From: Vitellaria paradoxa
Lineage: Eukaryota > Streptophyta > Magnoliopsida > Ericales > Sapotaceae
Length of the DNA: 64,000 nt
Assembly (NCBI GenBank): GCA_019916065.1
Contig: CM034233.1
Span: 45,014,173-45,078,172 of the forward strand
Reading direction: 5' to 3'
The notes under the pieces were generated by a model. The model saw nothing but the letters and a program-made list of their open reading frames with translations, was not told where the DNA came from and made no database searches. Positions 21,354 through 32,513 of the stretch are shown here, in pieces. The translations under genes and the position numbers were made by a program. How positions within the stretch are numbered: the stretch's first letter is position 1; each line of letters starts with the position of its first letter.

Positions 21354-22829
21354 TTATCCAACACCCTTTCTATCCCACGCGTCCACAAATGGTTTACGAG
21401 ATGACATGTTCTCTTCGGACTCATGAAACACCAAAGGTAGACAGTCCTCAGGTGTAAAACACACCAAACGATGTAAGGCCAAGTGAGATTCATGAAACCT
21501 CGGATGTGGCCGTAAGGCGTGTAAGGACATGGATATGGTGGGTTCTAGAAAGCTCTTGGTGCCCAGAAAATCAACGTACTCACCCCCAATGTCTACTTCT
21601 TCCCCCCAATGAGAATCGATCATAGTGTGATCACTCATAATCCCTAGAGTAAGACTCTTAGATAGGGCTAAGTCAAGAGGTGAGAGATGCGCACCACTCG
21701 CAACCTTAAGAGTATAATGAAGTGGACTAGGATCAATCGACTCAATAATGTGCTCCTCAGGCCAGGTGACATTCAGATGCTCAAAGGGAGTCAAAAGACT
21801 CTTAATAGGGCCCGTGGTGGTCTAGGTGGGTACAGCATCAAACTCAATAGTAGGAAAGGACTGCATGTCTCCCTGACTCTCAAAAGGTGGTAAAGAAATC
21901 TCCTGAATGGGAGAGTCCACAGGGAAATGAGAAAGACACTCATTCCAAACATCACCCCTAATGTGGTTAGGGCAATTTTCCCACTCGGTGCCTACGGTCT
22001 CAAATTGTGCATCATAAGGTTCACTAGGCCAATAATCTTGGGGCTCCTCAGACTAGCCCTCAGTGAGTGGAACAAGGTTGGGACATGCAAAATCTGAGTA
22101 ATCAGGCTCCACGCATACGCTACTGCCAAGGGATGGATCATGAGGATCAAGTGAAGTAGGAGCATACGGGAAAAAGTCAGTGTGGCTTTCAAATACATGT
22201 AGTTCAAATCTAGTGTCAAGTCTTTCCCGTGGCTTGGTGTGTTCATAGAAAAAATCAAGGAATGACCACGCCTCATCCGGTGTGAGGTCAAGAAATTCCT
22301 TCCCCAAAACAATATCAAATGCCTGGTGCAACTCATAAGATAGAGTATTGTATAATTTGGCTATGATGTCCCTTAACTCTAATCCATGACTTGGGAAAGT
22401 GTCCAAAAGTATGTTAAATCTCTCCCAGCATTTATAAAATACTTCACCCTGCTTTTGATAAAAATTTCTAATTTGAAAGCCATGGGTGAAGGTTTGATGA
22501 ATAGGGAGGAAATGTTCAATAAAAGCTTGGTAACACTGATCCCAAGTGGTCCATTTACCAAAAACATAGCACCAGTCACCAGCCACACTTTGTAAAGACA
22601 AAGGGAAAAACATGAACCTAATTCTCTTGCTCATTCTAACATCATCACATAAACCACACACTGCCTCAAACCTATCAAGAAAAAGACATGGGTCTTCCTC
22701 CTCGTGCCCGAAAAATTAGGGAAACATACTATATGTATCTAATGTAAAATCATATCCAAATATGCCACCTAGATACTCTATGTATTCTCTGGTATCAAAA
22801 GGGCCATGTACAAGATCACTAATATCCAT
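21354..22829 (-). pseudogene. gag: ATH-2 gag-like polyprotein with unidentified C-terminal domain
   Basis: The start at 22829 (MDISDLVHGPFD) aligns with that of ATH-3. One phase runs to the stop at 21354 with in-frame stops near 22720, 22053 and 21824. The gag core is clear: DPCLFLDRFEAVCGLC, MFFPLSLQSVAGDW, FNILLDTFPSHGLELRDI and EAWSFLDFFYEHTKP. The coiled repeat region seen in ATH-3 is deleted here, and only one VDFLG repeat remains. The C-terminal tail ends NMSSRKPFVDAWDRKGVG, matching ATH-3. There is no zinc knuckle, protease or pol. The two ORFs are clearly the same gene in two subfamilies. Confidence 0.87.
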
Positions 22830-23133
22830 GTCTAAGATCAAAAAAAAAAAATGAAAACAAAATAAGAAGAGAGAAAAACTACACTAAAATGCAACCTAAG
22901 TTTACTAACATGCAAGCTAGATTATATGAATTCAAATCACTATATTATTTTTGTTTTTTTTTTTCAAATATCTAAAAGAAGAAAAATCCTAAAACTAGAG
23001 AAAAGGAATAAAAAAAAATGAAATATACAAAAGAAAATAAATAAGGAGCGATGTCACCTGGAAGTCCAAATGTAACCACACCAGAAAGTGCTTTCATCCA
23101 CAAGCTCTCCGAGTTCAGCACACACACACTGTT
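22830..23133 (-). other. ATH-2 leader between PBS and gag
   Basis: A purine- and AT-rich untranslated leader, followed by a short segment near the PBS. No ORF is convincing. Confidence 0.6.
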
Positions 23134-23153
23134 GCTCCCCAGCAATGGCGCCA
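23134..23153 (-). other. ATH-2 primer-binding site (tRNA-Asp type)
   Basis: The minus strand reads TGGCGCCATTGCTGGGGAGC, a diverged tRNA-Asp complement, 6 bases from the LTR end. Confidence 0.8.
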
Positions 23154-23159
23154 AAAACT

Positions 23160-24759
23160 TGACCACTCTCTAATTTGGTAGTGGCTCACTCTCAAGTATA
23201 AGAGGTCGGTTGAGTTTAGTCTAGGTGAGTCCTAGGTCATCTTCCACAGGGAGCAAGGGTGTGACTAAATCTTTGGAAAACTTGGTTTCAAAAACACTTG
23301 TGAAAATCTTAAATAGAAAAGATGAAAATCTTTTTGGAGTCTTCCAATAGGGAATTGTGATGATGGTTTGAAAATTGAAAACATAATTTAAATGAAAAAT
23401 GAAAACACGAAGATGTAAACTTTAACAAACTACGCGAATTGAACTTAAGCAAACTATGTAAATTGAAACGCTTGGCTTTAACCCAACCCTGTAATGTCCT
23501 TGAAGGGCTGAATTCGGATATGTATTTAACGCAACCTAATTCTTACACCTATAATATTAGGTCGGAAGATTCAACGTTAGAAAACTCTTTCGTAAGGGGG
23601 TTCGAGATTCTAGGGTTTTGAATTTAAGTTCGAAGTCACCGGGACATGGAATTGACCTTCGTTTCGCACAAGTGTAAACAAAGTTCAATTGTATCACGGG
23701 TGGTTTGTTTTCAAAAAGTAACCTAGAATAACGATCCTTACGTTTTTACTTAGAAGATAATAAACATATTGCACTTTACATTATCCGAATTCAACTCTTC
23801 GATTTCATCACGTTCCTAGATTAAAGCCAAGAAAAACCCTAACCTAACATTGCGAAAGCATAAACGAAGCCTTTCGAAAAGGAAATCATCTTCATTATAC
23901 ACTCAAACATGAAAACGAAGTAGATCGAAAAGGTTTAAAGCGATTTCGAAAACAAATCAATCACAAATAAAGACTACGAAATACTACAAAGTGAAAATAA
24001 AGAACAAAGCTATAAAGAATAGTGAACCTTTAATTAAAACGAAGTAACGAAAGTGACTTATAAGTTAATCTTAATGCAAAGATGAAACAAAGCTTGAACA
24101 ACCCAAAGCGAAATCAAAACCTTAACCCTAATCTAAACTAAACTAAGAAAAGAGAAGAAGTGCATAGGGTTTTTTTTTCCTGACCTCAGTACATCAAAAG
24201 TCCACCCTTTTATATCATTACATAGTTTAAGGGTATAATGGTAAAATCACACGCTAAACTTCATTCTGAACATGTGCTGGAGAGGTCATTAGGGGCACCC
24301 ATGGCTGATGTGGGGCGCCCGTGGCTTAGTAGTTAGAAGTGTTTGATGAAGTTCCCAACGAAACAGCCCCAAAACACCCTCTCAGCAGGCACCCATCTGA
24401 TTAAGAGTGGGGCACCCGTGGCTTAGTGAGGGGTGCCCGTGGGTAACATCCACCAACTGCTCGACAAAAGCCTCTGAAACTTGAAATTTTCTCCAAAAAC
24501 TCCTCTCGATGGGTGCCCATCTGCTTTTTGGTGGGGTGCCCGTGGCCTCTGTGGGGTGCCTATTAGTTCCAACTTCAGCTCCTTGCCTCCTTCAGCTCAT
24601 CTTTACCTCTTTTCTTCTTCATTTGATCACCAAACACCTACAAACATCCACAAATATGCAAATTAACTCACTTCATTATAACTTATAAGATTTATGAAGA
24701 TAAAACACTTAAAACCCCTTGAAAAATCATGATGAAATAACATTATATGTGCTCAATCA
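23160..24759 (-). repeat. ATH-2 5' LTR (intact copy)
   Basis: 1600 bp, with plus-strand ends TGACCACTC and CTCAATCA. It provides the uninterrupted reference that shows ATH-3 inserted in the other copy. GGGGCACC/GGGGTGCC motifs recur at 24290-24560. No gene is seen. Confidence 0.92.
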
Positions 24760-24764
24760 GCACC

Positions 24765-27507
24765 AGAGCTTCAACAACCAGCAGCTATGGATGCTGGAGT
24801 AGTATTACAGCAATTGGCGGCAGCTATAGCCGCCATAGCAGGAGGGGCTCGAGTTGGACCCTAGTCACAAGCGCAGGCAGGCCCGACCGCTTTGGAGAAA
24901 TTCAGGAGGATGAAACCTCCAACGTATGATGGTGTGGCTGACACCGATGTGGCAGAACAATTCTTGGAGGAATGCGAGAAGATATTAGTAGCGATGGAGA
25001 TTACTGATCTTTCTACTCGCATTATGTTGACTGCATTTCAGCTAGTGGGAAGGGCGTCAGTTTGGTGGTCTAGTTTAAAGGACATAGGAGGATCAGCTAG
25101 CCTCACTTGGGAAAGGTTCAAGGAGAAGTTCAGGGATCACTTCTTCCCTTAATCTTTAAGGGATGCTAAGAGGGAGGAATTTGCTGGGTTGATATAAGGG
25201 ACCATGACGGTATTGGAGTATGAAAGGAAATTTTCAGACTTATCAAAGTATGCACCTGAATTGGCCTCTACTACTCATTTGAAGTGTAGGAGATTTGAAA
25301 GGGGATTGAGACCGACTCTAAGGAACAAGATGGTGATGTTGGGGTTGGAAGATAATGAAACTTTGGTAAATCGGGCCATGACGGTGGAAAGAGATTTGAA
25401 TGAAACCAAAGTCATTTATGAAAGTCAACGAGGCAAGACCATGGGAACTCAACAAGAAGAAGTTAGCAGAAAAAGGATTAGAGGCAGTTCGTCAACTCCA
25501 CAGGTTCAATTGTCTTACCAGGGAAGTACTGCACCTGCACCCATGGAAAGATCAAGGAGGACCTCTCAAAGGCAAATTGTATGCTTTAATTGTAGACAGG
25601 AAGGCCATAAAAATACGGAGTGTCCCAGGAGTAAGAAGCAGGTTAAATCATCAGGACCAACGAGGAGTAATCAAGTTGGAGTGAATAGGGCATGCTATGG
25701 ATGTGGAAAGATGGGGCATATTCAAAGATATTGCCTTAAAAATCAGCGAGGCACAGGAGGAAGGATGGTATAACCTTGGTAGTGGATACAGGGAGCCCAC
25801 CCATCGACTTCCCAGTCGGTACAATAGTAGTATTAGCAGAGGAGCATCCCACAAAGGACAATGCAAGCTGGAACATCACAACGGTCGAGGGTGAACCTGC
25901 AAGGACAAAGGTTTGGTCGGCCACAAAATGTTCAGCCACAGGGCAGAGTGTTTGCAATGGCACAGCAGGAGGCGCCAGTTCAGTCTATGGTGACAAGAGG
26001 TATTTTTCATGTCTATTCATCCAATGCCATTGTACTCTTAGACATAGGAGCAACTCATTCATTTATCGTTGCTTCTTTTGCCTATGCTTTGGGAATAGAT
26101 GTTAGCCACTTGGAATTATTTTTGTGTGTTGAGACCCTTATAGCGGGATTTTCTTCTTTGACTCAAATGTGTAAGGGGTGTGAATTAAGGGTAACCGATG
26201 TTTTTGATGGGCGAGAGTTTGTCTCAACTTTTGACATAATTGTATTGGAGATGAGGGGTTTTGATATCATACTTAGAATGGATTTGCTTATGTCCTATCA
26301 AGCTAAGATTGACTGTAATAAGCGTAAGGTGACCTTAACTACACCAGAGGGGGATCAAATTCACTTCTTTACAAATCGGTGTGAAACAAAAGAAGTGTCG
26401 CTTTTGAAAAGTCGAAGAAAGGATGAATTGTGTAGTCTGTTTGTTTGCATGGTTGTAGAAGAAGAAGATGGGGAATAGAGATTTGAATTGCCTAGAGTTG
26501 TGAATGAATTTCCTAAGGTGTTTCCTGAAGAGATATTTGGGTTGCCACCTGAAAGGGAAGTAGAGTTTTGCATTGATCTGGTTCCAAGCACTGAACCCAT
26601 CTCCATTCCACCCTACAGGTTGGTACCGGCAGAGTTAGCAGAATTGAAGACACAGGTGGAGGAATTGTTGGCCAAGGGATTCATCCAGCCAAGTACTTCA
26701 CCTTAGGGTGCTCCGGTATTATTTACAGCTAAGAAAGATGGGACTTTGAGAATGTGTATTGATTACAGGAAATTGAATAGGGTGACTATCAAGAATAGAT
26801 ACCCGCTGCCAAGAATCGATGATTTATTTGATCAGTTGAAGGGATCATTGGTGTTTTCAAAGATTGATCTACGATCCAGGTACCATCAAGTGGGGATAAG
26901 AGAAGAAGACATTCCAAAGATGGCATTTAGGACTCAGTATGGTCATTATAAGTTTCTAGTTATGCCTTTTGGTTTGACAAATGCACTGGCCGTCTTTATA
27001 GACTTAATGAATCGAGTCTTTAAAGATTACTTGGATGAGTTTGTGGTGGTATTCATAGATGATGTCTTGGTATATTCTAAGTCAGAAGAGGAACATGAAC
27101 AACATTTGAGGTTCGTACTACAAAGGTTAAAAGATCATTAGTTATATGCCAAGCTGAGCAAATGTGAGTTCTGGATTAGAAAGGTTAAATTTTTGGGACA
27201 TGTGGTCTCAGAGAAAGGAGTAGCAGTGGACCCATCCAAAATTGAAGATATTTTGGAATGGTCTCAACCAAAGTCCATATTTGAGATACGCAGTTTCCTC
27301 AGGTTGGCAGGATACTACAGAAGGTTTGTCTCAGATTTTTCTAGATTAGTGGCCCCGCTAACTAGATTAACCCAAAAGGGGATCAAATTTGAATGGAGTG
27401 ATGCATATGAAAAATCATTTCAAAAGATAAAAGGAAGATTGACTACTGCACCAGCATTAGTCATCCCAGAGAGGGGAGCCGGTTACTTGGTGTATTGTGA
27501 TGCATCA
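24765..27507 (+). pseudogene. gag-pol: TEK-1 gag (rest), protease, reverse transcriptase and start of RNase H
   Basis: One reading phase runs through the whole segment, with stops but no frameshift. The gag core (about 24890-25400) carries the MKPPTYDG and YERKFSDLSKYAPEL motifs. Two CCHC zinc knuckles follow at 25582-25623 (CFNC...C) and 25693-25734 (CYGC...C). Stops cluster at about 25771-25836. The protease (about 25980-26350) has a damaged active site: LLDIGATHS instead of D(T/S)GA, and RMDLL where TEK-2 has GMDWL. RT (about 26560-27150) keeps [21 protein letters not shown] and the catalytic FIDD. Other stops lie near 24862, 25150, 25195, 26476, 26704 and 27139. RNase H starts at YLVYCDAS, where ATH-4 interrupts it. 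Confidence 0.92.
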
Positions 27508-29433
27508 TGATTGCACTTGAAAAGTGCTATTACAAACACCACTTTTGCATAGCTATTAATACATTTAAGTAGTTTATTTTGAAGATTTATCACTATTTTA
27601 TTATTTATAATGTTTATTCCCTTAATTGCAGGTAAAACGGTAAAATAAGTGAGATTAGCAGTGTTGAAAGTGGCTTCCGAGGAGGAAAAAATGGTCCAAA
27701 GATCAAGATAGTTGAAGTGGTGTGCAGCTGAAGTTCCAGCTCGACACCCTGTCAGTATTTTGATCATAACTTTTCACTCACAATTCGGATTGACATGATT
27801 CTTTTTGGGTTGGAAAGAAGACTCAAAGGGCTACAACTTTCGTGCTTTAGCCGAAGCCTGAATCGATCGTTTTCCAGGTCAAAATCGCGTTAGCAATTGA
27901 GGATAGAAAGCTGTCAAAAGCAGCAAACGAGAAGCAGAACTTGAAGAACAAAGTTTATGTGGTCCAGACCCCCTGCCAAACAGTCCGGACCACAGTATGT
28001 TATGTGCCCGCGGTTTAACTCCATCTTTTAGGGTTTTCTTTGCAACTTCTTTATAACATCTGCTACATGGCTGACCCAAGGGGAGCCCTAGTTTTAGTTC
28101 TACATACTTTAGGAACCTCTTTTTCATATTTTCAGATACTTTGAGAGTTTTAGAATAGTTTTTTTAGAGAATTTTGAATTACTTGTCTTGTTTATGGAGT
28201 TGTTCGATGTTTGGTTGTTCTTCGCTGCACTGCTGTTTCATTACGTAGTTTCAGAGTTGCTTGCCGTGTAAGTTGACTTTCGTTTCGTTAATTTAATATA
28301 TGATTTATTATTTTCTAGTGGTAGATCTAATGTTTATGCTTACGTTTATTGCTTTCGTTTTGTTTAAAATCATGCTAGCGTAGAAACCCTAGTTCTTGAT
28401 TCAACGAATCAAGAAAGAGTAGTTTACTCTGATCTATGGGATGTACGTAGACCCTTCGCAGAGTTGCGAAAGCTCATGCGTAGGGGTCTACAACTTTGAG
28501 ATGTTTGCATAGGCCCTTCGCATGGTTTGCGAAAGCTCATGTGTAGGGATCTACACTTTTTAAAACCTAATTCAGTTCTTTCAAAAACTTTCGAAAACGA
28601 AAACCTTTGATTATATTCTCTGCAATCACTGGTAAATGTTTTCGATTAAAATTTTCTCAATAATTTTGAAGAACTGAAAATTCAGATTTTGAATTAGTTT
28701 ATTTCAAAAACATTCGAAAACGAAAACCTTTGACTATATGCTCTGTAATCACTGGTAAAGGTTTTCGATTAAAATTTTCTTAATAATTTTGGATAAACTA
28801 GAAGAATTGGATTTGAATCTGAATTCGAATAGGATTGTTTGAAACCCCTTCGAAAACAGAAGTTTTTGACTATATTCTCTGTAATCACTGGTAAAAGCTT
28901 TTGATTAAAACTTTCTCAATAATTTTCAAACAAATCCTAATTTAGGTTTTAACGCAAGTATTACAATTCATCCCATAGTGAAGACGTAAACTACCCGAAA
29001 TTGATAGTTGGATCAAGGACTTCTCAAATTTATTTGCTTATTAATTGAATTGCCTTCGTTTGATTTAATTTAAGTAATTACATTGCAGTTTTTATATTAT
29101 ATTATTTTGAAGCGCATTTAAATTAGAAAAGAAAAATCCTTTTAGCTAATATTTAATTCATTGAAATCAAAAATCAAAAAGTTAAATTGCTGAATTTTTG
29201 TTAATAGGTTGTTAAGTTGTTTTAATTTGAATTTTAAATTTGCAAAACCCTAGGAATTAGTTTTAATTAATCTTCAAACTTAGTTTACATACAAATTTAG
29301 GATTCCCATTATAACCTAGAAACTAAATAACATAGGCTCCCTGTGAATTCGACCTTGGACTCACCGAGTTAAAACTACACCGCACACCCTTGCACTTGGG
29401 GGTTAATTTAGACACACTTTCTAATAGCGGTCA
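27508..29433 (+). repeat. ATH-4 5' LTR
   Basis: It starts TGATTGCACTTGAAAAGTGC and ends AATAGCGGTCA, 1926 bp. A GTGGTCCAGAC/GTCCGGACCAC inverted repeat is at about 27958-27993 and a TATA-like TTTATAAC at 28050-28057. The TTCTTGATTC palindrome is at 28393-28415. Two GTAGACCC-type stem-loops (28447-28491 and 28511-28554) and three copies of a CGAAAACG...GTTTTCGA block (about 28578-28925) follow. Confidence 0.93.
28050..28057 (+). promoter_or_regulatory. Probable TATA box of the ATH-4 LTR
   Basis: TTTATAAC lies 55-95 bp after the GGTCCGGACC-type inverted repeat and is repeated at about 35340 in the 3' LTR. Confidence 0.45.
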
Positions 29434-29439
29434 AGTTTT

Positions 29440-29457
29440 TGGCACCGTTGTCGGGGA
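29440..29457 (+). other. ATH-4 primer-binding site (tRNA-Asp type)
   Basis: TGGCACCGTTGTCGGGGA resembles the ATH-3 PBS with two transitions, which would weaken primer binding. Confidence 0.8.
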
Positions 29458-29633
29458 GCCAAATTTTAGTTTTTAGGTTGTTTTCATTTTTAAGTTAATT
29501 TTCTTTTTCTTAAAAAAAATTTAAAAAAATTTATTTTTCAAACCTTTTTGCTTCAAATTAGTATTTTGTGGTCCCAACCGTCTACCCTCTGGTCCGAACC
29601 ACAATACCCTTTTTCTGACTCTTTCCCTAGCTT

Positions 29634-32513
29634 ATGAACAATTGGATTCAAGGGGAAGATGGTAGATTACAGCGTCCTGATCCCTTAGTTGTTCCTTTAG
29701 AATTTGAACCTCATTTAGAAGGAAATCAAAGTCCTAGACTTCCTATTCCACCTTTAGAAATGGTTGAAGAACAAGCTGTTGCTGCTAGGCGTTCCATGAG
29801 AGATATCTTACAACCAGATAGGTATACACCTGAGTCTTGTATAGTTTGGCCAGAAAACCAAAGACCTTTCAACTTTAAACATGGCATGATACAATTGTTA
29901 CCTACTTTCTATGGTTTGGACTCCGAAAACCCATACGATCATTTAACTCGATTTAGGAACATTTGTGTCACTATCAAGGATCAGGGATGTCCCATAGAAT
30001 TAGTATTTCTTAAGCTTTTTCCATTCTCTTTGCACGATAAGGCTGCTAGATGGTTTGAATTTCTACCATCTAATTCCATTCGCACATAGGATGAAATGCA
30101 AACCAAATTTCTTAAGAAATTTTTTCCTCCCAATTGAACTAACACTATACAGCATCAAAAACTGAACTTTGCTCCACAACATGGTGAAACTTTTTATCAA
30201 AGTTGGGAGAGGTTTAAAACTCTCGTACATTCTTGCCCTTACCATGGATTTGAAGTTTGGCGTCTTGCCAGCATCTTCTATAGCTCATTAACGTCAGACT
30301 TAAAACAATTTATGGAAACAATGTGCAATGGGCAGTTTTATGATAAAACCCCTGAAGAAGCTTTTGAATATTTTGAATTCTTAACTGAAAATGCACAAAC
30401 TTGGGATATCACTGGAACCCAAAGTTCTCGAACAACTAGTGTTGCCCCAGTTAGAGGTATGCATCAATTAAGTGAAGCTGATGACCTTAAGGCAAAGTTA
30501 GCAACACTCTCTCGAGAAATAGAAACTTTAAAAACCAAAAAGGACCCACAACCTGTAAGAGAGCTAGTGGCAAATGTCTATTGCGCAATATGTGAAAACC
30601 AATCCCATGGAATAAACGATTGCCCTAACCTTCATATTTGTAGAGAAGTTGCCTAGAGCCAACAAATTAGTGAACTCCCAATACATGCCATAAACCAATA
30701 TCGCCAACCATATAGGGGACAAAATCTAAGAGGAAATCCCTATTCTGAGACTTACAATCCGGCAGTGAGGAATCACCCCAATTTTAGTTGGAGAAATGAG
30801 GGAGCTCAAATTTCACAACCTTATCACGCACCTCATTCTCCAACTCCTCAAGCCCCAATGTCCAATCCAGGAATGTCTCAGAATGTGGGACCATCCCATG
30901 CTCCTTACATTCCTCCAAACAAGAGATCTACAGAAGAAACACTTCAACAATTCATGCATAGTCAAAATACACGTTGGATTCAAAATGATAGAAATATGGA
31001 TGAAATCAAGGGCCAATTGAGAAATATGGATGAAATCAAGGGCCAATTGAGAAATATGGATGAAATCAAGAGCCAATTGACTCTTTTGACACAAACTTTA
31101 GTCACACAACCAAAGGGTCAATTTCCGGCTCAACCTCGTCCCAATCCATTGGCCCAAGCTAAACAAGTTGAAGGATCTTCTAACTTTCAAGGGAATATAG
31201 AGCAAGTCCAAAACATCACCACACTTAAGAGCGGAAAAATTGTAGATAAAACTATTCCTCCTAGGAAGGATGAAATGAGTGAAGAGTTGAAACCTAGGTG
31301 TGTGGTGGATGATAATAAGAAGGCGGGAAAAGAATCAATCATAGTTGAGGAGTCCACAACAGACGAACAAGAGAAAATAGAAAAGGAAGAAGGAAAGGAA
31401 GAAGAACCCATGATAATACCTAAGGAATATGTTCCCAAAGCACCTTTCCCTCAGAGATTTTTGAAAGCTAGGAAAGAAGCCCAAACAGCTGAATTGCTAG
31501 AGGTGTTCAAACAAGTGAAAATTAATATACCTCTCCTTGATGCAATTAAGCAATTCCCTTCTTATGCCAAATTCCTCAAAGAATTATGCACTGTAAAAAA
31601 GGGCTTAAATGTCAAAGAGAAAGCATTTCTCACTGAGCAAGCAAGTGCCATAGTACAATGTCGTACTCCCCCTAAATATAAAGACCCAGGATGTCCTACA
31701 ATATCTTGTTATATAGGGAAGTATTATATTAGTAGAGCACTGCTTGACTTAGGAGCGAGTGTGAATTTGCTCCCTTACTCAGTGTACGACCAATTGGGTT
31801 TAGGTGAGTTGAAGCCTACCCATGTGACTTTGCAACTTCCAGATAGATCAATTAAAGTCCCACGAGGTATAATCAAAGATGTACTGGTACAAATGAAAAA
31901 TTTTTATTTTCTAGTGGATTTCATAATCCTAGATACTTAATCACTTACCAGTTTATCTGCACCTGATCAGACACCAGTAATTCTAGGACGACCATTCTTA
32001 GCAACTTCAAATGCTTTAATTAACTGCAGGAATGGATCCATGAAAATGACTTTTGGTAACATTGAGTTTGAAATGAATATCTTTCATGTTACCAAACAAC
32101 CAAAAGAAGTGCCTGATATACAGGGGGTAGATGTAGTAGAATCTATAGTTCAGGATTACGTGGATTGTGAATTTGTCAAGGATTCTTTAGAGAAAGCTAT
32201 TCACTTTAATGAGGAGAATTTGAATTCCATGATATCAAACCAACAGGTAGTTTGCATTGATTTTTTAGGTGTCGAGGGGATACTAGAAAACACTCAACCA
32301 CATTCTATGTTCACATATGCAAATAATCTTGGGCCATATTTGTGGTTCAAAGATCACTACAAGGTCACACATTCTCCAGCGTTCTCTACACTAGGAGCAT
32401 ACTCATTCTCGGCACCTCCTAGACTTGAGAAGAATATTTTATTCCTAAAGCTATTTGGTGAGGCTTGGGAAAGATTAGGAGTTGGAATTAACCCTTGTAT
32501 ATTAGTAGATTAG
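29634..32513 (+). pseudogene. gag-pro: ATH-4 gag-protease polyprotein fused to an unidentified C-terminal domain
   Basis: A single frame of 960 codons runs from MNNWIQGEDG to the stop at 32511-32513, with stops at 30087 (TAG), 30135 (TGA), 30654 (TAG) and 31938 (TAA) and no frameshift. The order is: gag capsid (PYDHLTRFRNIC; LKLFPFSLHDKAARWFE; a CPYHGFEVWRLASIFYSSL block); a coiled segment; a CCHC knuckle CAICENQSHGINDC (about 30580); three 10-residue repeats (30991-31080); a Glu/Lys-rich linker; and a conserved pre-protease region. The aspartic protease has DLGASVNLLPYS and LGRPFLAT. After it, where Athila elements go on to RT, it passes into IDFLGVEG and a tail ending EAWERLGVGINPCILVD. It lacks RT and integrase. 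Confidence 0.92.
30991..31080 (+). repeat. Three 30-bp in-frame repeats in ATH-4 gag
   Basis: Units at 30991, 31021 and 31051 encode RNMDEIKGQL. The first two are identical and the third differs by one base, so the expansion is recent. Confidence 0.97.

Larger units (their letters stand above)
286..24759 (-). mobile_element. ATH-2: pol-less Athila-type element, minus strand
   Basis: Read on the minus strand, the order is 5' LTR (23160-24759), a tRNA-Asp-type PBS, a gag-like ORF with stops, a long noncoding 3' region, a PPT, and a 3' LTR (17542-19082 plus 286-354) split by ATH-3. The TSD is GCACC at 281-285 and 24760-24764. The gag frame of TEK-1 resumes exactly after one copy is removed. Its own length without ATH-3 is about 7.3 kb. 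No protease, RT, RNase H or integrase can be recognised, so it must have been mobilised in trans. Confidence 0.88.

Noticed and set aside
29634..32513. Programmed stop-codon readthrough in ATH-4 gag-pro
   Set aside because: Four different stops at conserved Trp/Arg/Gln positions fit mutational decay better than recoding.
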